Source of the DNA: an uncultured Ruminococcus sp.
Lineage (GTDB): Bacteria; Bacillota; Clostridia; Oscillospirales; Acutalibacteraceae
NCBI GenBank assembly: GCA_902777275.1
Contig: CACYTI010000016.1
Span: 80,320-144,319 of the forward strand
Reading direction: 5' to 3'
Length of the DNA: 64,000 nt
This document shows, piece by piece, positions 1 to 8,958 of the stretch. Position numbers and translations under genes: made by a program. The notes below the pieces were generated by a model. It had not been told where the DNA came from. It ran no database searches and saw only the letters and a program-made list of their open reading frames with translations. Position 1 is the first letter of the stretch; each line of letters opens with the position of its first letter.

Positions 1-2190
1 ATCTATCGCGGCAACCGCATGGTAAACTGGTGCCCGCACTGCAACACCTCAATTTCCGACGCTGAGGTCGAGTACGAGGAGCAGCAGGGTCATTTCTGGC
101 ATATTTTATATCAGGTAAAGGAAACGGGCGAAATGCTCGAAATAGCCACGACCCGCCCCGAAACGATGCTCGGCGACACCGCCGTAGCGATAAACAAGGA
201 CGATGAAAGGTACAAGCACCTGCACGGCTGCCATGTTATTCTTCCGCTTTTAAATAAAGAGATCCCCATTGTTCTCGACGACCACGCCGATATGGAAAAG
301 GGCACGGGCGTTGTTAAGATCACTCCTGCCCACGACCCCAACGACTACGAGGTCGGTCAGCGCTGCGATCTTCCGATAGTCCGCGTGTTCACCTATGACG
401 GCTTTATGACAGGCAAGGACGACGTTGCTGCTTATGAGGAGCTTAAAGCAAAGGGCAACCTTGCCGAAAACGAGCCCGAGGTGCTCGACTGCGGCAAGTA
501 CGCGGGAATGGACACAATGACCGCCCGAAAAGCTATTGTCGAGGATTTAGAGGCTCTCGGTCAGCTCAAACAAGTCAAGCCCCACGTCCACGACGTCGGA
601 ACCTGCTACCGCTGCCATACCACGATAGAGCCGATGGTTTCAAAGCAGTGGTTCGTCCGCATGGAGCCGCTTGCCAAGCCCGCTATCGAGGCGGTTCGCA
701 GCGGCGACACAAAATTCATTCCGCGCCGTTTTGAAAAAATCTACTTCAACTGGATGGAAAATATCAAGGACTGGTGCATTTCGCGCCGTCTGTGGTGGGG
801 TCACAGGATCCCCGCCTACTACTGCGACGAATGCGGCGAGGTGACCGTAGCCAAGCAGCGTCCCGAAAAGTGCTGCCGCTGCGGCTGCACCGAGCTTCAT
901 CAGGACGAGGACACGCTCGACACCTGGTTCTCCTCGGCTCTATGGCCGTTCTCGACCCTGGGCTGGCCTGAAAATACCGACGATTTAAAATACTTCTATC
1001 CCACCGCCACACTGGTCACGGGTTATGATATCATCTTCTTCTGGGTCGCGAGAATGATCTTCTCGGCGCTTGAGCACACTGGACAGGTTCCCTTCGACAC
1101 TGTTTTCATTCACGGGATCGTACGCGACGAGCAGGGCAGAAAGATGTCAAAGTCGCTCGGTAACGGCGTAGATCCGCTTCAGGTTATTGAGAAATACGGC
1201 GCCGACGCTCTGCGCTTCCTGCTTGTGACAGGCAACTCCCCGGGAAACGATATCCGATATTCCGAAAAGCGCATTGAGGCTTGCTCGGGCTTTGCGAACA
1301 AGCTGTGGAACGCCTCGCGCTTTGTTCACATGAACATCGACGACCACGAAGTAAAGAACGAGCTTCCCAAGGAGCTTAAAACCGAGGACAAGTGGATCCT
1401 CTCTACTTTCAACACGGTTGCCAAGGAGGTAAACGAAAACCTCGAAAAATTCGAGCTCGGCATCGCGGTTCAGAAGGTTTACGAGTTCATTTGGGACTGC
1501 TACTGCGACTGGTACATCGAGCTTGTAAAGGCGCGCTTGTTCGACCCGAGCGATGATTCTTATGAGGCTGCCGAGCAGGTACTGACTTATGTTCTTGACC
1601 AAATCCTGAGACTTCTGCACCCGTTCATGCCGTACATCACCGAGGAGATCTGGCAGACTATCCCGCACGAGGGTGAGACAGTCATGCTTGAAAAATATCC
1701 GCAGTATGATCCGTCGCTTGAATATCCCGAGGCTGAGGCGGAAATGCGCAGGATAATGGAAGCTATCCGCGCGATACGCAACCGCAGAAGCGAAATGAAC
1801 GTTCCGCCCTCTCGCAAGGCGAAGGTTTATGTGGCGACGAAATACCCGCAGACCTTTGAGAACGGCAAATCGTTTTTGATGAAGCTTGCCGGAGCGAGCG
1901 AGGTCGAGGTAGCCGAGAGCTTTGAGATAGACGGAGCGGTGACGGTCGTAACTGCCGACGCGAAGCTTTACATTCCGCTCGACGAGTTAGTTGACAAAAA
2001 AGCCGAGCTTGAAAGACTCAACAAGGAGCTTGCGCAGGTCAAAAAGTTCCTCGCGCAGTCCGAGGGCAAGCTCAAAAATCAAAACTTCGTTTCAAAGGCT
2101 CCCGCCGCAGTAGTTGATAAGGTTCGCGATCAGGCGGAAAAGGAACGCGAAAAAATTGCGATGATAGAAGCCGCAATAGCCGCGCTGTGA
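1..2190 (+). CDS. valS: Valyl-tRNA synthetase, 3' part
   Basis: Charges tRNA-Val with valine in the cytoplasm. The reading frame is open from base 1, so the gene starts upstream of the window; about 729 residues are present of a family length near 880, and the HIGH region is outside. The visible part begins in the CP1 editing insertion (NWCPHC near residue 10, TTRPET near 55), continues through the class I core with KMSKS at 1141-1155, then an anticodon-binding helical domain, and ends in the Lys/Glu-rich C-terminal coiled coil typical of ValS. The first ATG in the window (19) is internal and not a start. A terminator follows 26 bases after the stop. Identification rests on directly read family motifs. 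Confidence 0.97.
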   Translation: MYRGNRMVNWCPHCNTSISDAEVEYEEQQGHFWHILYQVKETGEMLEIATTRPETMLGDTAVAINKDDERYKHLHGCHVILPLLNKEIPIVLDDHADMEKGTGVVKITPAHDPNDYEVGQRCDLPIVRVFTYDGFMTGKDDVAAYEELKAKGNLAENEPEVLDCGKYAGMDTMTARKAIVEDLEALGQLKQVKPHVHDVGTCYRCHTTIEPMVSKQWFVRMEPLAKPAIEAVRSGDTKFIPRRFEKIYFNWMENIKDWCISRRLWWGHRIPAYYCDECGEVTVAKQRPEKCCRCGCTELHQDEDTLDTWFSSALWPFSTLGWPENTDDLKYFYPTATLVTGYDIIFFWVARMIFSALEHTGQVPFDTVFIHGIVRDEQGRKMSKSLGNGVDPLQVIEKYGADALRFLLVTGNSPGNDIRYSEKRIEACSGFANKLWNASRFVHMNIDDHEVKNELPKELKTEDKWILSTFNTVAKEVNENLEKFELGIAVQKVYEFIWDCYCDWYIELVKARLFDPSDDSYEAAEQVLTYVLDQILRLLHPFMPYITEEIWQTIPHEGETVMLEKYPQYDPSLEYPEAEAEMRRIMEAIRAIRNRRSEMNVPPSRKAKVYVATKYPQTFENGKSFLMKLAGASEVEVAESFEIDGAVTVVTADAKLYIPLDELVDKKAELERLNKELAQVKKFLAQSEGKLKNQNFVSKAPAAVVDKVRDQAEKEREKIAMIEAAIAAL

Positions 2191-2216
2191 TTGAGATTAA
2201 ATAGAATAAAATAAAA

Positions 2217-2255
2217 AACCCCGCCCGATTTTTAAAAGGTCAGGCGGGGTTTTAT
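2217..2255 (+). terminator. Rho-independent terminator after valS
   Basis: A 9-bp stem AACCCCGCC (2217-2225) pairs with GGCGGGGTT (2243-2251), followed by a T-rich run. It sits directly after valS and would end that transcript. Confidence 0.9.
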
Positions 2256-2358
2256 CACGTTGCGTTTATAAAAAGCATATCGGTGACGCAAACCAAACTT
2301 TACACTAATAATTTGGATATATTGTACATAAAATTTATGTATGAAGTATAATTTATGA

Positions 2359-2387
2359 TTGATAATTGATTGCAGATGTGATATTAT
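2359..2387 (+). promoter_or_regulatory. Sigma-A type promoter upstream of the vWA gene
   Basis: TTGATA (2359-2364), a 17-base spacer, then TATTAT (2382-2387). The start codon lies about 130 bases further on. A small GTCGC/GCGAC hairpin (2421-2435) lies in the leader. Nothing else is apparent between the valS terminator and the vWA gene. Confidence 0.5.
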
Positions 2388-2515
2388 TAGTATATTAAAA
2401 ATATTTTGTAAAAATAAAATGTCGCCTGAGAAGCGACCATTTTTGAGTCGCGCCGCGCTATAATATATCCAAGATGAAAATCTTAAATAAATAATTCTTC
2501 TTGGAGGTAATCAAT

Positions 2516-3181
2516 ATGAAAAACAACATTACGGAACTGGTATTCATTCTTGACAGAAGCGGCTCTATGTCGGGGCTTGAGAGCGACACTATCGGGGGCT
2601 TCAATTCGATGATCGAGAAGCAGCGCAAGCAGGACGGCGAGTGCTATGTTTCCACTGTGCTGTTCGACAACGTAAGCGAGGTTCTTCACGACCGCGTTAA
2701 GCTTTCAGACATCAAAAAAATGACAGAGGACGATTACACGGTCCGCGGCTGTACGGCGCTCATCGACGCGATCGGCTGCGCAATTCATCACATCGGAAAC
2801 GTTCACAAGTACGCGAGAGAGGAGGACGTTCCGGAGCACACGATGTTCGTCATTATGACGGACGGACTCGAAAACGCAAGCCACATCTATTCTTCCTCCA
2901 AGGTCAAGAAGATGATCGAAAAGGAGAAAGAGAAATACGGCTGGGAGTTCCTCTTTATCGGCGCGAATATCGACGCCGTTGAAACCGCAAAGCACTTTGG
3001 TATCGGCGCCGACCGCTCGGTCAATTATCACGCCGACAAGCAGGGTACCGCAGTTGTTTACGACACGGTTGCCGAGACGGTAGCTAATTTCCGCGCAGCG
3101 CAGCCAATGGCTGCAAACTGGAGCGAAAACATCAACAATGACTACAACAGCAGAAAAAAGCGCAGATTCTTTAAAAAATAA
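2516..3181 (+). CDS. von Willebrand factor A (vWA) domain protein
   Basis: A 221-residue single-domain vWA protein. The metal-ion-dependent adhesion site reads DRSGS (D13-x-S15-x-S17), with a later TDG (Asp and Gly of the second loop) near residue 118. There is no signal peptide or membrane segment, so it is probably cytoplasmic. The C-terminus is a basic RKKRR tail. The start ATG at 2516 is chosen because GGAGG lies at 2503-2507; the TTG at 2501 is upstream of that site. It stands alone between two non-coding stretches, so context says nothing about a partner. Similar small vWA proteins occur near tellurite-resistance or phage-type loci, but nothing here supports either role. Confidence 0.85.
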   Translation: MKNNITELVFILDRSGSMSGLESDTIGGFNSMIEKQRKQDGECYVSTVLFDNVSEVLHDRVKLSDIKKMTEDDYTVRGCTALIDAIGCAIHHIGNVHKYAREEDVPEHTMFVIMTDGLENASHIYSSSKVKKMIEKEKEKYGWEFLFIGANIDAVETAKHFGIGADRSVNYHADKQGTAVVYDTVAETVANFRAAQPMAANWSENINNDYNSRKKRRFFKK

Positions 3182-3220
3182 TATAACCCGATCGCGGTTT
3201 TGTTGTTGAGAAAAATTTAA

Positions 3221-3266
3221 GCCTGACAGAATGACTCACGATTTGTGTGCGGTTGTTCTGTCAGGC
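3221..3266 (+). repeat. Long-arm inverted repeat, possible terminator
   Basis: GCCTGACAGAA (3221-3231) pairs with TTCTGTCAGGC (3256-3266) around a 24-base loop, just after the vWA gene. There is no clear T-run after it, so a terminator role is uncertain. Confidence 0.45.
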
Positions 3267-3376
3267 TGCCCCAAAAATCAGACAGCGCAATTTATCGCCC
3301 GGATAAATCAGCGCCGCAAGCTGTACGGAGATAACTATGCGGAGCTGAGATTATAAATATACAAGGAGATAAAAGT

Positions 3377-4177
3377 ATGAAACGTGAATTCACAGTACTT
3401 TTTTCAGTGGCATTGGTGTTGATAACGATTGTTTTGATAACAGCAGGCTGTTCAGGCGGCAGTGTGTCCGGTCAGCCTGCAAGTGAACCGGCAACACAAG
3501 CAGCCTCCACACAGCAGATCGAAACAACTGTCGCTCCCACTACAATGGAAAAAACCACAGTGGTGCCGACTACGCAAAAGCCAACCGAACCGACAACTGA
3601 AAAACCGACCGAGCCGCCTACTGAGGCACCAAAACCCAAGACCTATACAACAGAAGAGCTGTTGGTAAAAAGCGTGCCCGAAATCCTTGAATTATTAGAT
3701 TATGATATTACTGTTGAGAGTAACGATTCTCATTATGGTTTCGGCGGAATAACAGGGGCTATTTGTTTTTATAATTTTGATAAATTGCCGGGCTTTGTGT
3801 TCAGCCCAAATGGTGTTATTTATAATTACAATCAATCGGACTTGAATGAGATCAAGCAAAATATCCTTGACGGCGATTATGAATCGTTATCATTTGTAGC
3901 CGCGATAGAAGGCGCGAAGCTTAGTAACAAAATTTCATCCGATATGTCATACAATGAAATCTCGGGTATTACCGGAAACTATTCAACGACTCCGCCGGCG
4001 GGGCAGGGTTTGATTATGCAGAGTTTGTCTGATTATTGCAGTAATTGTAAATTTGCTTCCGTGACCTATGAAACAAGCAAGGAAGCCATGCAGCATATGA
4101 GCAGCAGCGGTTATGACGAGGAATTTCTAAAGCAAGAGAATCCAAAGGCAATGTATATAGTTGCTTATCCGCAATAA
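3377..4177 (+). CDS. Secreted lipoprotein with Pro/Thr-rich linker
   Basis: A 266-residue protein with a lipoprotein signal: basic start, hydrophobic stretch to residue 21, then TAGC with the lipid-attachment Cys near residue 25. Residues about 35-90 are a low-complexity Thr/Pro/Glu linker (repeats of the type TEKPTEP), as found in cell-surface proteins that must span the wall. The remaining 175 residues form a folded domain I do not recognise. RBS AAGGAG is 8 bases before the ATG. It lies ahead of the HD and ADP-ribosylglycohydrolase genes on the same strand, but the 60-base gap and different gene style do not prove an operon. Function unknown. Confidence 0.75.
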   Translation: MKREFTVLFSVALVLITIVLITAGCSGGSVSGQPASEPATQAASTQQIETTVAPTTMEKTTVVPTTQKPTEPTTEKPTEPPTEAPKPKTYTTEELLVKSVPEILELLDYDITVESNDSHYGFGGITGAICFYNFDKLPGFVFSPNGVIYNYNQSDLNEIKQNILDGDYESLSFVAAIEGAKLSNKISSDMSYNEISGITGNYSTTPPAGQGLIMQSLSDYCSNCKFASVTYETSKEAMQHMSSSGYDEEFLKQENPKAMYIVAYPQ

Positions 4178-4237
4178 TACAATGCATACCGATTAAATTA
4201 CATAAGCATTAATATAACACCGAGGGAAGGCGATAAG

Positions 4238-4675
4238 TTGATTTACACCGAACTTACGAAGAAGGCGATGAAGATCTCCTTTGAGGCACACAAGGATCAG
4301 GTTGATAAAAGCGGTATTCCGTATGTTTATCACCCGTTCCATGTAGCCGAGCAGATGGACGACGAAATAACTACCTGTGTGGCTTTGCTGCACGACGTTG
4401 CAGAGGATTCCGACATTACGTTGGATGATTTGACAGAGCAGGGCTTTCCCTGTGAGGTGACAGACCCCTTGGCACTGCTTACGCATGACGACAACGTGCC
4501 GTACATGGAGTATATTAAGCGTATAAAAACAAATCCTGTCGCTGTAAAGGTGAAAATCGCGGATTTGGAGCATAACAGCGATTTGACGCGTTTGGATTCT
4601 GTGGATGACGTAGCGTTGATACGAGCGGATAAATACAGGAAAGCTATCTTTATGCTGCGCTCCCCTAAAAAGTGA
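4238..4675 (+). CDS. HD-domain hydrolase, SpoT/MESH1-like
   Basis: A 145-residue protein made only of an HD phosphohydrolase fold. The metal-binding series is visible: H32 in YVYHPF, H52-D53 in LLHDVAED, and a later Asp in ADLEHN near residue 108. The layout matches the small stand-alone RelA/SpoT hydrolase type (MESH1-like, often annotated as guanosine polyphosphate pyrophosphohydrolase), which removes pyrophosphate from ppGpp or related nucleotides. There is no synthetase or TGS domain. The start is a TTG at 4238 with GGGAAGG upstream; no ATG is available near it. The substrate is an inference from family resemblance. Confidence 0.8.
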   Translation: MIYTELTKKAMKISFEAHKDQVDKSGIPYVYHPFHVAEQMDDEITTCVALLHDVAEDSDITLDDLTEQGFPCEVTDPLALLTHDDNVPYMEYIKRIKTNPVAVKVKIADLEHNSDLTRLDSVDDVALIRADKYRKAIFMLRSPKK

Positions 4676-4795
4676 AATAAAACTGTGACGACGATTCTCG
4701 CGTGGAATTTGTCTTGCTGTAATAATGATGTGCCGTTTTTTTACCGCTACTGCACTGTTTGCGGTACACAAAGTAGATTTTGGAGATGATAAAAA

Positions 4796-5884
4796 ATGAG
4801 GGACAAAATAAGAGGCTCACTTATCGGAGGAGCGGCGGGTGACGCTCTTGGTTATACAATTGAGTTTATAGGTGAGTACGGTATTTTTTCGAGGTACGGA
4901 AAGGACGGCATACAAAGCTACGAACTTGATCCGTACAGCGGAAAGGCGGTCATTTCCGATGATACGCAGATGACCCTGTTTACGGCGTTTGCCGTTATCG
5001 CGGAGCGCTGCTGCGCCGGCAGCGGCGGAAGGTACGATGATCTGCGCTCATACCTGAGCTTAGCATATCAGGATTGGTATGACACGCAGGAGCTTAGCTT
5101 TAAAGAGGTTAGAAGAAGCGGAATTTACTCTGAAAAATTCATAAAATATCCCGACAGTATGCTTCCGGTAATGCTGAAAAATAATCCCGAGTTGTTTTGC
5201 AGACGCGCGCCGGGAATAACCTGCCTTTCCGCCTTATATCAACGCCGTAATGACACGAATAGCAGTGAGGAAGTAAAAAGCTTTATCGCTTCTAAAATCA
5301 ACAACAGCAAGGGCTGTGGCGGTGTAATGCGCGTCGCTCCGATCGGAATGATTAAGGGACGAACTATCGAGGAGATAAATATTGAGGGAGCTGAGGCGGC
5401 TGCCGTTACGCACAATCATTCTCTCGGTTATATTTCCGCAGCTGTGTTCAGCCATATAATCAACAGAATAATTTTTCCCGTCGGCTCAATGACCTTAAAA
5501 GAAATCGTTGAAGAAGCGCGCGATACGGCGGCAAGGCTGTTCGCTGACGACGAGAACATTGAAGAAATGGTTAATGTCATCGACAAAGCGATCGAGCTTT
5601 CCGAAAACTCTGAACCGGATTTGGATAATATTCATCTTCTCGGCGAAGGCTGGGTAGGCGAGGAAGCGCTTGCAATCGCGTTGTATTGCAGCCTGAAATA
5701 TGAGAATGATTTTTCTAAGGCATTGATCGTTTCGGTCAACCACAAGGGCGACAGCGACTCTACAGGAGCAATTACGGGAAATATAGTCGGCGCCATTTGC
5801 GGCTACGAGGCAATGGAGCAAAAGTGGAAGGATAATCTTGAATTATCCGACTTGATAATAAACATAGCGGATATGCTGTGCTGA
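4796..5884 (+). CDS. ADP-ribosylglycohydrolase family protein
   Basis: A 362-residue protein of the DraG/ARH family, which cleaves ADP-ribose from proteins or small molecules using two magnesium ions. Visible landmarks are GGAAGDALG near residue 12, DDTQMT near 60 (first metal-binding acidic group), HNHSLGY in the middle, and the C-terminal HKGDSDSTGAITG segment that supplies the second metal site. Length fits the family. RBS GGAGAT lies 6 bases before the ATG. It follows the HD hydrolase by 120 bases, and both act on nucleotide-derived groups. No ADP-ribosyltransferase partner is visible nearby, so the target is unknown. Confidence 0.9.
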   Translation: MRDKIRGSLIGGAAGDALGYTIEFIGEYGIFSRYGKDGIQSYELDPYSGKAVISDDTQMTLFTAFAVIAERCCAGSGGRYDDLRSYLSLAYQDWYDTQELSFKEVRRSGIYSEKFIKYPDSMLPVMLKNNPELFCRRAPGITCLSALYQRRNDTNSSEEVKSFIASKINNSKGCGGVMRVAPIGMIKGRTIEEINIEGAEAAAVTHNHSLGYISAAVFSHIINRIIFPVGSMTLKEIVEEARDTAARLFADDENIEEMVNVIDKAIELSENSEPDLDNIHLLGEGWVGEEALAIALYCSLKYENDFSKALIVSVNHKGDSDSTGAITGNIVGAICGYEAMEQKWKDNLELSDLIINIADMLC

Positions 5885-5942
5885 GTTATTATTTGTGGTC
5901 GGCTGTTTTCCCTACCGACAGCCCAATTTTCAAATAAAATAG

Positions 5943-5976
5943 CAGGACGTGTCAATTGGCACGTCCTGTTGTATTT
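5943..5976. terminator. Bidirectional terminator between convergent genes
   Basis: A perfect 9-bp stem, CAGGACGTG (5943-5951) and CACGTCCTG (5960-5968), with A-rich sequence on the left and T-rich on the right. It serves the ADP-ribosylglycohydrolase gene (plus) and the C39-like gene (minus). Confidence 0.8.
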
Positions 5977-5987
5977 TGCGTTTGTGA

Positions 5988-6968
5988 TTATTGTTGAGTT
6001 CCTGAACGCTGTGTTCGTGAATGCTGAGTCTGCGGCTGCTGAGTCTGCGGCTGCTGAGTCTGCGGCTGCTGAATCAGGGATTGCTGAGGCTGCGTATTAA
6101 GCATTTGCTTTTTCTTTGTTACGGGAGCAGTTGTCGGGAGATCCTCAGTGTTTTCCATGATAGTCATTGAAAGCCTGTCGATATCGTCGTATACGCATTT
6201 CATTTGCTCCAAATCAATTGTGATAATGCCCTCCAGAGGGTCGTTGATCGTGACTGTCTCCTCGTCAAGGTCATAACCGCAAAGCATTACACAGTGCTCA
6301 AGCTCATACCAATAGAAGTATTTGCCGTTGTAATCGAAAGCCACGTCGCTTAAAATGGGTTCCTCATAATCCATTGTAGTCCAGATAAGTACGGGACAGC
6401 CGTTTTCAATCAGCTTGAACAAGTCCTCAAAATTAGTGCCCATCGTGTTGTAGGCGGCGTATTTAGACTTTTTTGCCTTTAGATAGTCGTTCGCGCAGTT
6501 TGTGAGCCCGGGAGGGTAGATACCTGCACCGTCAATTTCCTCGGGATCGCCCACATAAGACCACATCATGTCCTCTCCGTAGGTGAGGTATTCGTCTGCG
6601 ATTTCGGTTTTTTCGATCTCAAAGCCGAGACTTCTAAAAGCCGATGTCAGCGCAACCGACTCACAGCCTGTGGGAAGCTCGGGGTTCTGCATAAGCTCCT
6701 CGGTGTCGATTTGAGCCGAGCGGTTACGCAGCGGTGTTAAAAAGTATTTTTTGTCAATCTTCTTTTCGGGTTTGTGCTTATTTGCCTGTGCGCTGTCCTT
6801 GGAGGAGCCGAGCGCCTGATCGGGAGATGCCTGGTTCATTGTTGAGTCCAAGGATGCGGGGTGCAGCGCGCTGTCAGGCGACGCTTTTCTGGCTGCCGGT
6901 TTTTTCTCCCCGCACGCCGCAAAAAGCAGCGGAATTACGGCAAGCAGTAATGCGGCAATTCTTTTCAT
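5988..6968 (-). CDS. C39-like peptidase lipoprotein
   Basis: A 326-residue exported lipoprotein. The signal peptide ends in FAAC (lipid Cys at residue 19). After a 55-residue Ser/Ala/Lys linker comes a papain-fold domain of the Peptidase_C39_2 type: a candidate nucleophile Cys102 in PTGCES, and a candidate His near residue 228 in LEHCVM followed by GYD and a conserved ITINDP-like strand. This fold covers bacteriocin-leader-type proteases and secreted cysteine peptidases; the substrate is unknown. The C-terminus is a Gln/Thr/Pro repeat tail encoded by 15-bp tandem units. RBS GGAGG lies just before the ATG. It is a single gene with its own terminator downstream. Confidence 0.85.
   Translation of the reverse strand: MKRIAALLLAVIPLLFAACGEKKPAARKASPDSALHPASLDSTMNQASPDQALGSSKDSAQANKHKPEKKIDKKYFLTPLRNRSAQIDTEELMQNPELPTGCESVALTSAFRSLGFEIEKTEIADEYLTYGEDMMWSYVGDPEEIDGAGIYPPGLTNCANDYLKAKKSKYAAYNTMGTNFEDLFKLIENGCPVLIWTTMDYEEPILSDVAFDYNGKYFYWYELEHCVMLCGYDLDEETVTINDPLEGIITIDLEQMKCVYDDIDRLSMTIMENTEDLPTTAPVTKKKQMLNTQPQQSLIQQPQTQQPQTQQPQTQHSRTQRSGTQQ
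6026..6070 (-). repeat. 15-bp tandem repeat inside the C39-like gene
   Basis: Three identical 15-base units (6026-6040, 6041-6055, 6056-6070) encode a pentapeptide repeat (Gln, Gln, Pro, Gln, Thr) in the C-terminal tail. Copy number could change by slippage without shifting the frame. Confidence 0.85.
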
Positions 6969-7062
6969 ATTTACCTCCGTTTCACGGTATTGAGTAATAT
7001 TCTATCATATTCTTACGGGAAATTCAATGCCTAAGCCGCATTTTAATTTGCTAATTTGTCCC

Positions 7063-7099
7063 AAAAAATACAGCCTGTTCCAAAAAGAACAAGCTGTAT
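7063..7099 (-). terminator. Terminator of the SleB-like gene
   Basis: Arms ATACAGCCTGTTC (7068-7080) and GAACAAGCTGTAT (7087-7099) pair with one mismatch, and AAAAAA precedes on the plus strand (a T-run in the direction of the minus-strand gene). Confidence 0.75.
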
Positions 7100-7126
7100 A
7101 GGTTGAATTATGTTGATATTGAACGA

Positions 7127-7960
7127 TTACGCCCAGCTGTCAAAAAACCGCACGCCGCCGTAAGCCAAAATAAAATTCTGACTTTCGTGGAACGAACTCT
7201 GCACCATGTAGGGGTTGTACATATACATAATGCGGTGCTGAACTGCGTCGTGGTTCTCGTCGAATATGTAGCGCACTGCCTGGCGGCAGTCATCGTTCGT
7301 GCCGATTTCGGTGCTGCCGTCGTAGCGGCACTCACGGATAACTTCCTCAACAGAGCCGTAGCCCTCAAAGCACATGGCGTCCTTTACGGACTGTGCAATA
7401 AGGCTTGCGCCTATAAAACCGCCGGAACCGAACTCGCCCATGCAGAGACGCTCAAGCAAATCGCGGTCTTCGTCAGTCAGTGTGATTTTGGCGCAGGCGT
7501 AGGAAGAATCGGGATTGTCGATCGCGATAAGATAGCCCAAATCCCACTGAGAGTTATAGTCTGCTGGAGTGTCGGGCTTTACCGCAGTGGCAAACTGAAT
7601 CGGCGTTTGTGTGCCGTTCGTGACCGAAGAGGGGCTGACTGTTGTCGCCGCAGAGGTTGACGCGGGAGCTGTGGTCGAAGCCTTTGTTGCGGGCGTCGAT
7701 GACGATACCGTATTTTCGGTCAAGCCGCTCGTATCCTGTGTAAGAGCCTGAGAACCTATTTGTTTAATTTCATCTGATTTGGGATTTATGTTTTTGTCGA
7801 TGCTAACAGTTGTCGGAACAAGTTCTACTTGTTTGGTGCCGTCCGTAGACATAACATTTGTCGCTATTACGGTGTGAACCGCAAGAAGCGTCGCAACCAG
7901 CGCAACACAAACCATCATAACTCCCTGTCTGTGTTTTTTCAAAAAGTTATTAATTTTCAT
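7127..7960 (-). CDS. SleB-like cell wall hydrolase, membrane-anchored
   Basis: About 277 residues. A basic start (KKHRQG) is followed by one hydrophobic segment (residues 13-33), which may anchor the protein or be a signal peptide. A Ser/Thr/Ala-rich linker of about 90 residues leads to a C-terminal domain resembling the SleB/hydrolase-2 family of peptidoglycan lytic enzymes. The domain shows a Glu in MGEFGS near the expected catalytic place, ASLIAQSVKDAM like the family helix, and the closing HESQNF...RFFDSW strand. Family members cut cortex or vegetative peptidoglycan. ATG at 7960 and GTG at 7966 are both possible; AGGTGG is very close to either, so the start is uncertain. Confidence 0.75.
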   Translation of the reverse strand: MKINNFLKKHRQGVMMVCVALVATLLAVHTVIATNVMSTDGTKQVELVPTTVSIDKNINPKSDEIKQIGSQALTQDTSGLTENTVSSSTPATKASTTAPASTSAATTVSPSSVTNGTQTPIQFATAVKPDTPADYNSQWDLGYLIAIDNPDSSYACAKITLTDEDRDLLERLCMGEFGSGGFIGASLIAQSVKDAMCFEGYGSVEEVIRECRYDGSTEIGTNDDCRQAVRYIFDENHDAVQHRIMYMYNPYMVQSSFHESQNFILAYGGVRFFDSWA

Positions 7961-8042
7961 ATCCACCTGTTGCTGCCGAATGATTCGGTCTTAAAAGTAA
8001 TTTCTTCTTCTAAATCCTTTATCTTGTCCTTAATTATGTACT

Positions 8043-8071
8043 ATTATACCACATATTGATTCGTCAATCAA
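8043..8071 (-). promoter_or_regulatory. Promoter of the SleB-like gene
   Basis: On the minus strand: TTGATT (8071-8066), 17 bases, TATAAT (8048-8043). The leader to the start codon is about 75 bases. The rest of the 460-base gap up to 8380 is AT-rich and I see no gene in it. Confidence 0.65.
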
Positions 8072-8380
8072 GTTATCTACAGATACAAAATAAATACAAT
8101 ATTGTAAAGTTCTTGAAATATTCTCGTTCGGCGCAACTGACAAATATCATTATTTTATCTAAAAATCCACCTGCAAATACCATGTTTTTGCGCGATAAAA
8201 CGGCATTATTTGCGCGTTGCTGTTCAAATAGCATAATATTACCGATGTCAGTGAAACGGCTGCCGTAAAATCGCTTAACAATCGTAAAAATTGTAATAAA
8301 TTTGTAACCTTTGTGTTCGGCGTATCATTTCTGTTTTTCCTTTTTTATCGCGCAATTAAAATTCTTCTTCAAACTGAAGT

Positions 8381-8413
8381 AAAAAAAAATAGAGGCGGAA
8401 AAATCCGCCTCTA
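8381..8413 (-). terminator. Terminator of the X25/dockerin gene
   Basis: A perfect 9-bp stem AGAGGCGGA (8391-8399) and TCCGCCTCT (8405-8413), preceded on the plus strand by a run of A, which is the T-run for the minus-strand gene. Confidence 0.9.
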
Positions 8414-8427
8414 AGATTATTAGATTT

Positions 8428-8958
8428 TTACGCTTGAACGGGAAGCTCTGCGATAAACTCGGCAAGGTATTCCTGAATGAGGGTCACGTCCTCAACAGTG
8501 ATTCTGCCGTCCATGTTTACGTCTGCCGCTCTGAACGCGTCGGTGCCTTCTTCAAGAATGAAGCCTTCGCGCTCTGCGATGCTGCGCTGAACCGCTGTAG
8601 CGTCGTCAATCTTAACGAATCCGTCGCCGTCTACATCGCCGTAGATGAAATCTCCGGGCTCGTCGGAAACGATTGTTAAGGTGAACTTTGCGCCTTCCTT
8701 GGAAGCAAAGTCAAACTCGCTGAGGTCAAGCTGGAGCTTGATCGTCTGGGAATCATCCTCGGTGTCGAAGGTGATGTTATCGCCGTTGTAAACAGCGTCG
8801 CTCTGAACGCCGCTCTCCTCGAACACGCCGCCGAAGTTGTGTGTCCAAGCGCCGTCGATAGCGAATTTAACCTGACGCTCAAAGCCGTCGGGAACGTCGG
8901 GATACTCGATTTCCGAGCCAGTAGCCTTCGCCGTTACCGACAGCGAATACGGTGTCAT
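8428..8958 (-). CDS. C-terminal fragment of X25/dockerin protein, out of frame with its front part
   Basis: An open frame of 176 residues continuing the next feature after a frameshift at 8914/8915. The first ~17 residues are read in the wrong frame; from DVPDGFER onward it is the last copy of the CBM-like module, then a type I dockerin: two calcium loops beginning DVDGDG and DVNMDG, each followed by a helix ending in a YLAEF-type motif. A dockerin docks the protein to a cohesin on a scaffoldin or cell-surface protein. There is no signal peptide or RBS of its own, so it is not expected to be made as an independent exported protein. Most likely one original gene covered 8428-10717. Confidence 0.8.
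   Translation of the reverse strand: MTPYSLSVTAKATGSEIEYPDVPDGFERQVKFAIDGAWTHNFGGVFEESGVQSDAVYNGDNITFDTEDDSQTIKLQLDLSEFDFASKEGAKFTLTIVSDEPGDFIYGDVDGDGFVKIDDATAVQRSIAEREGFILEEGTDAFRAADVNMDGRITVEDVTLIQEYLAEFIAELPVQA

Noticed and set aside
7103-7660. 185-codon plus-strand open frame
   Set aside because: Antisense to the SleB-like gene; a composition artefact.
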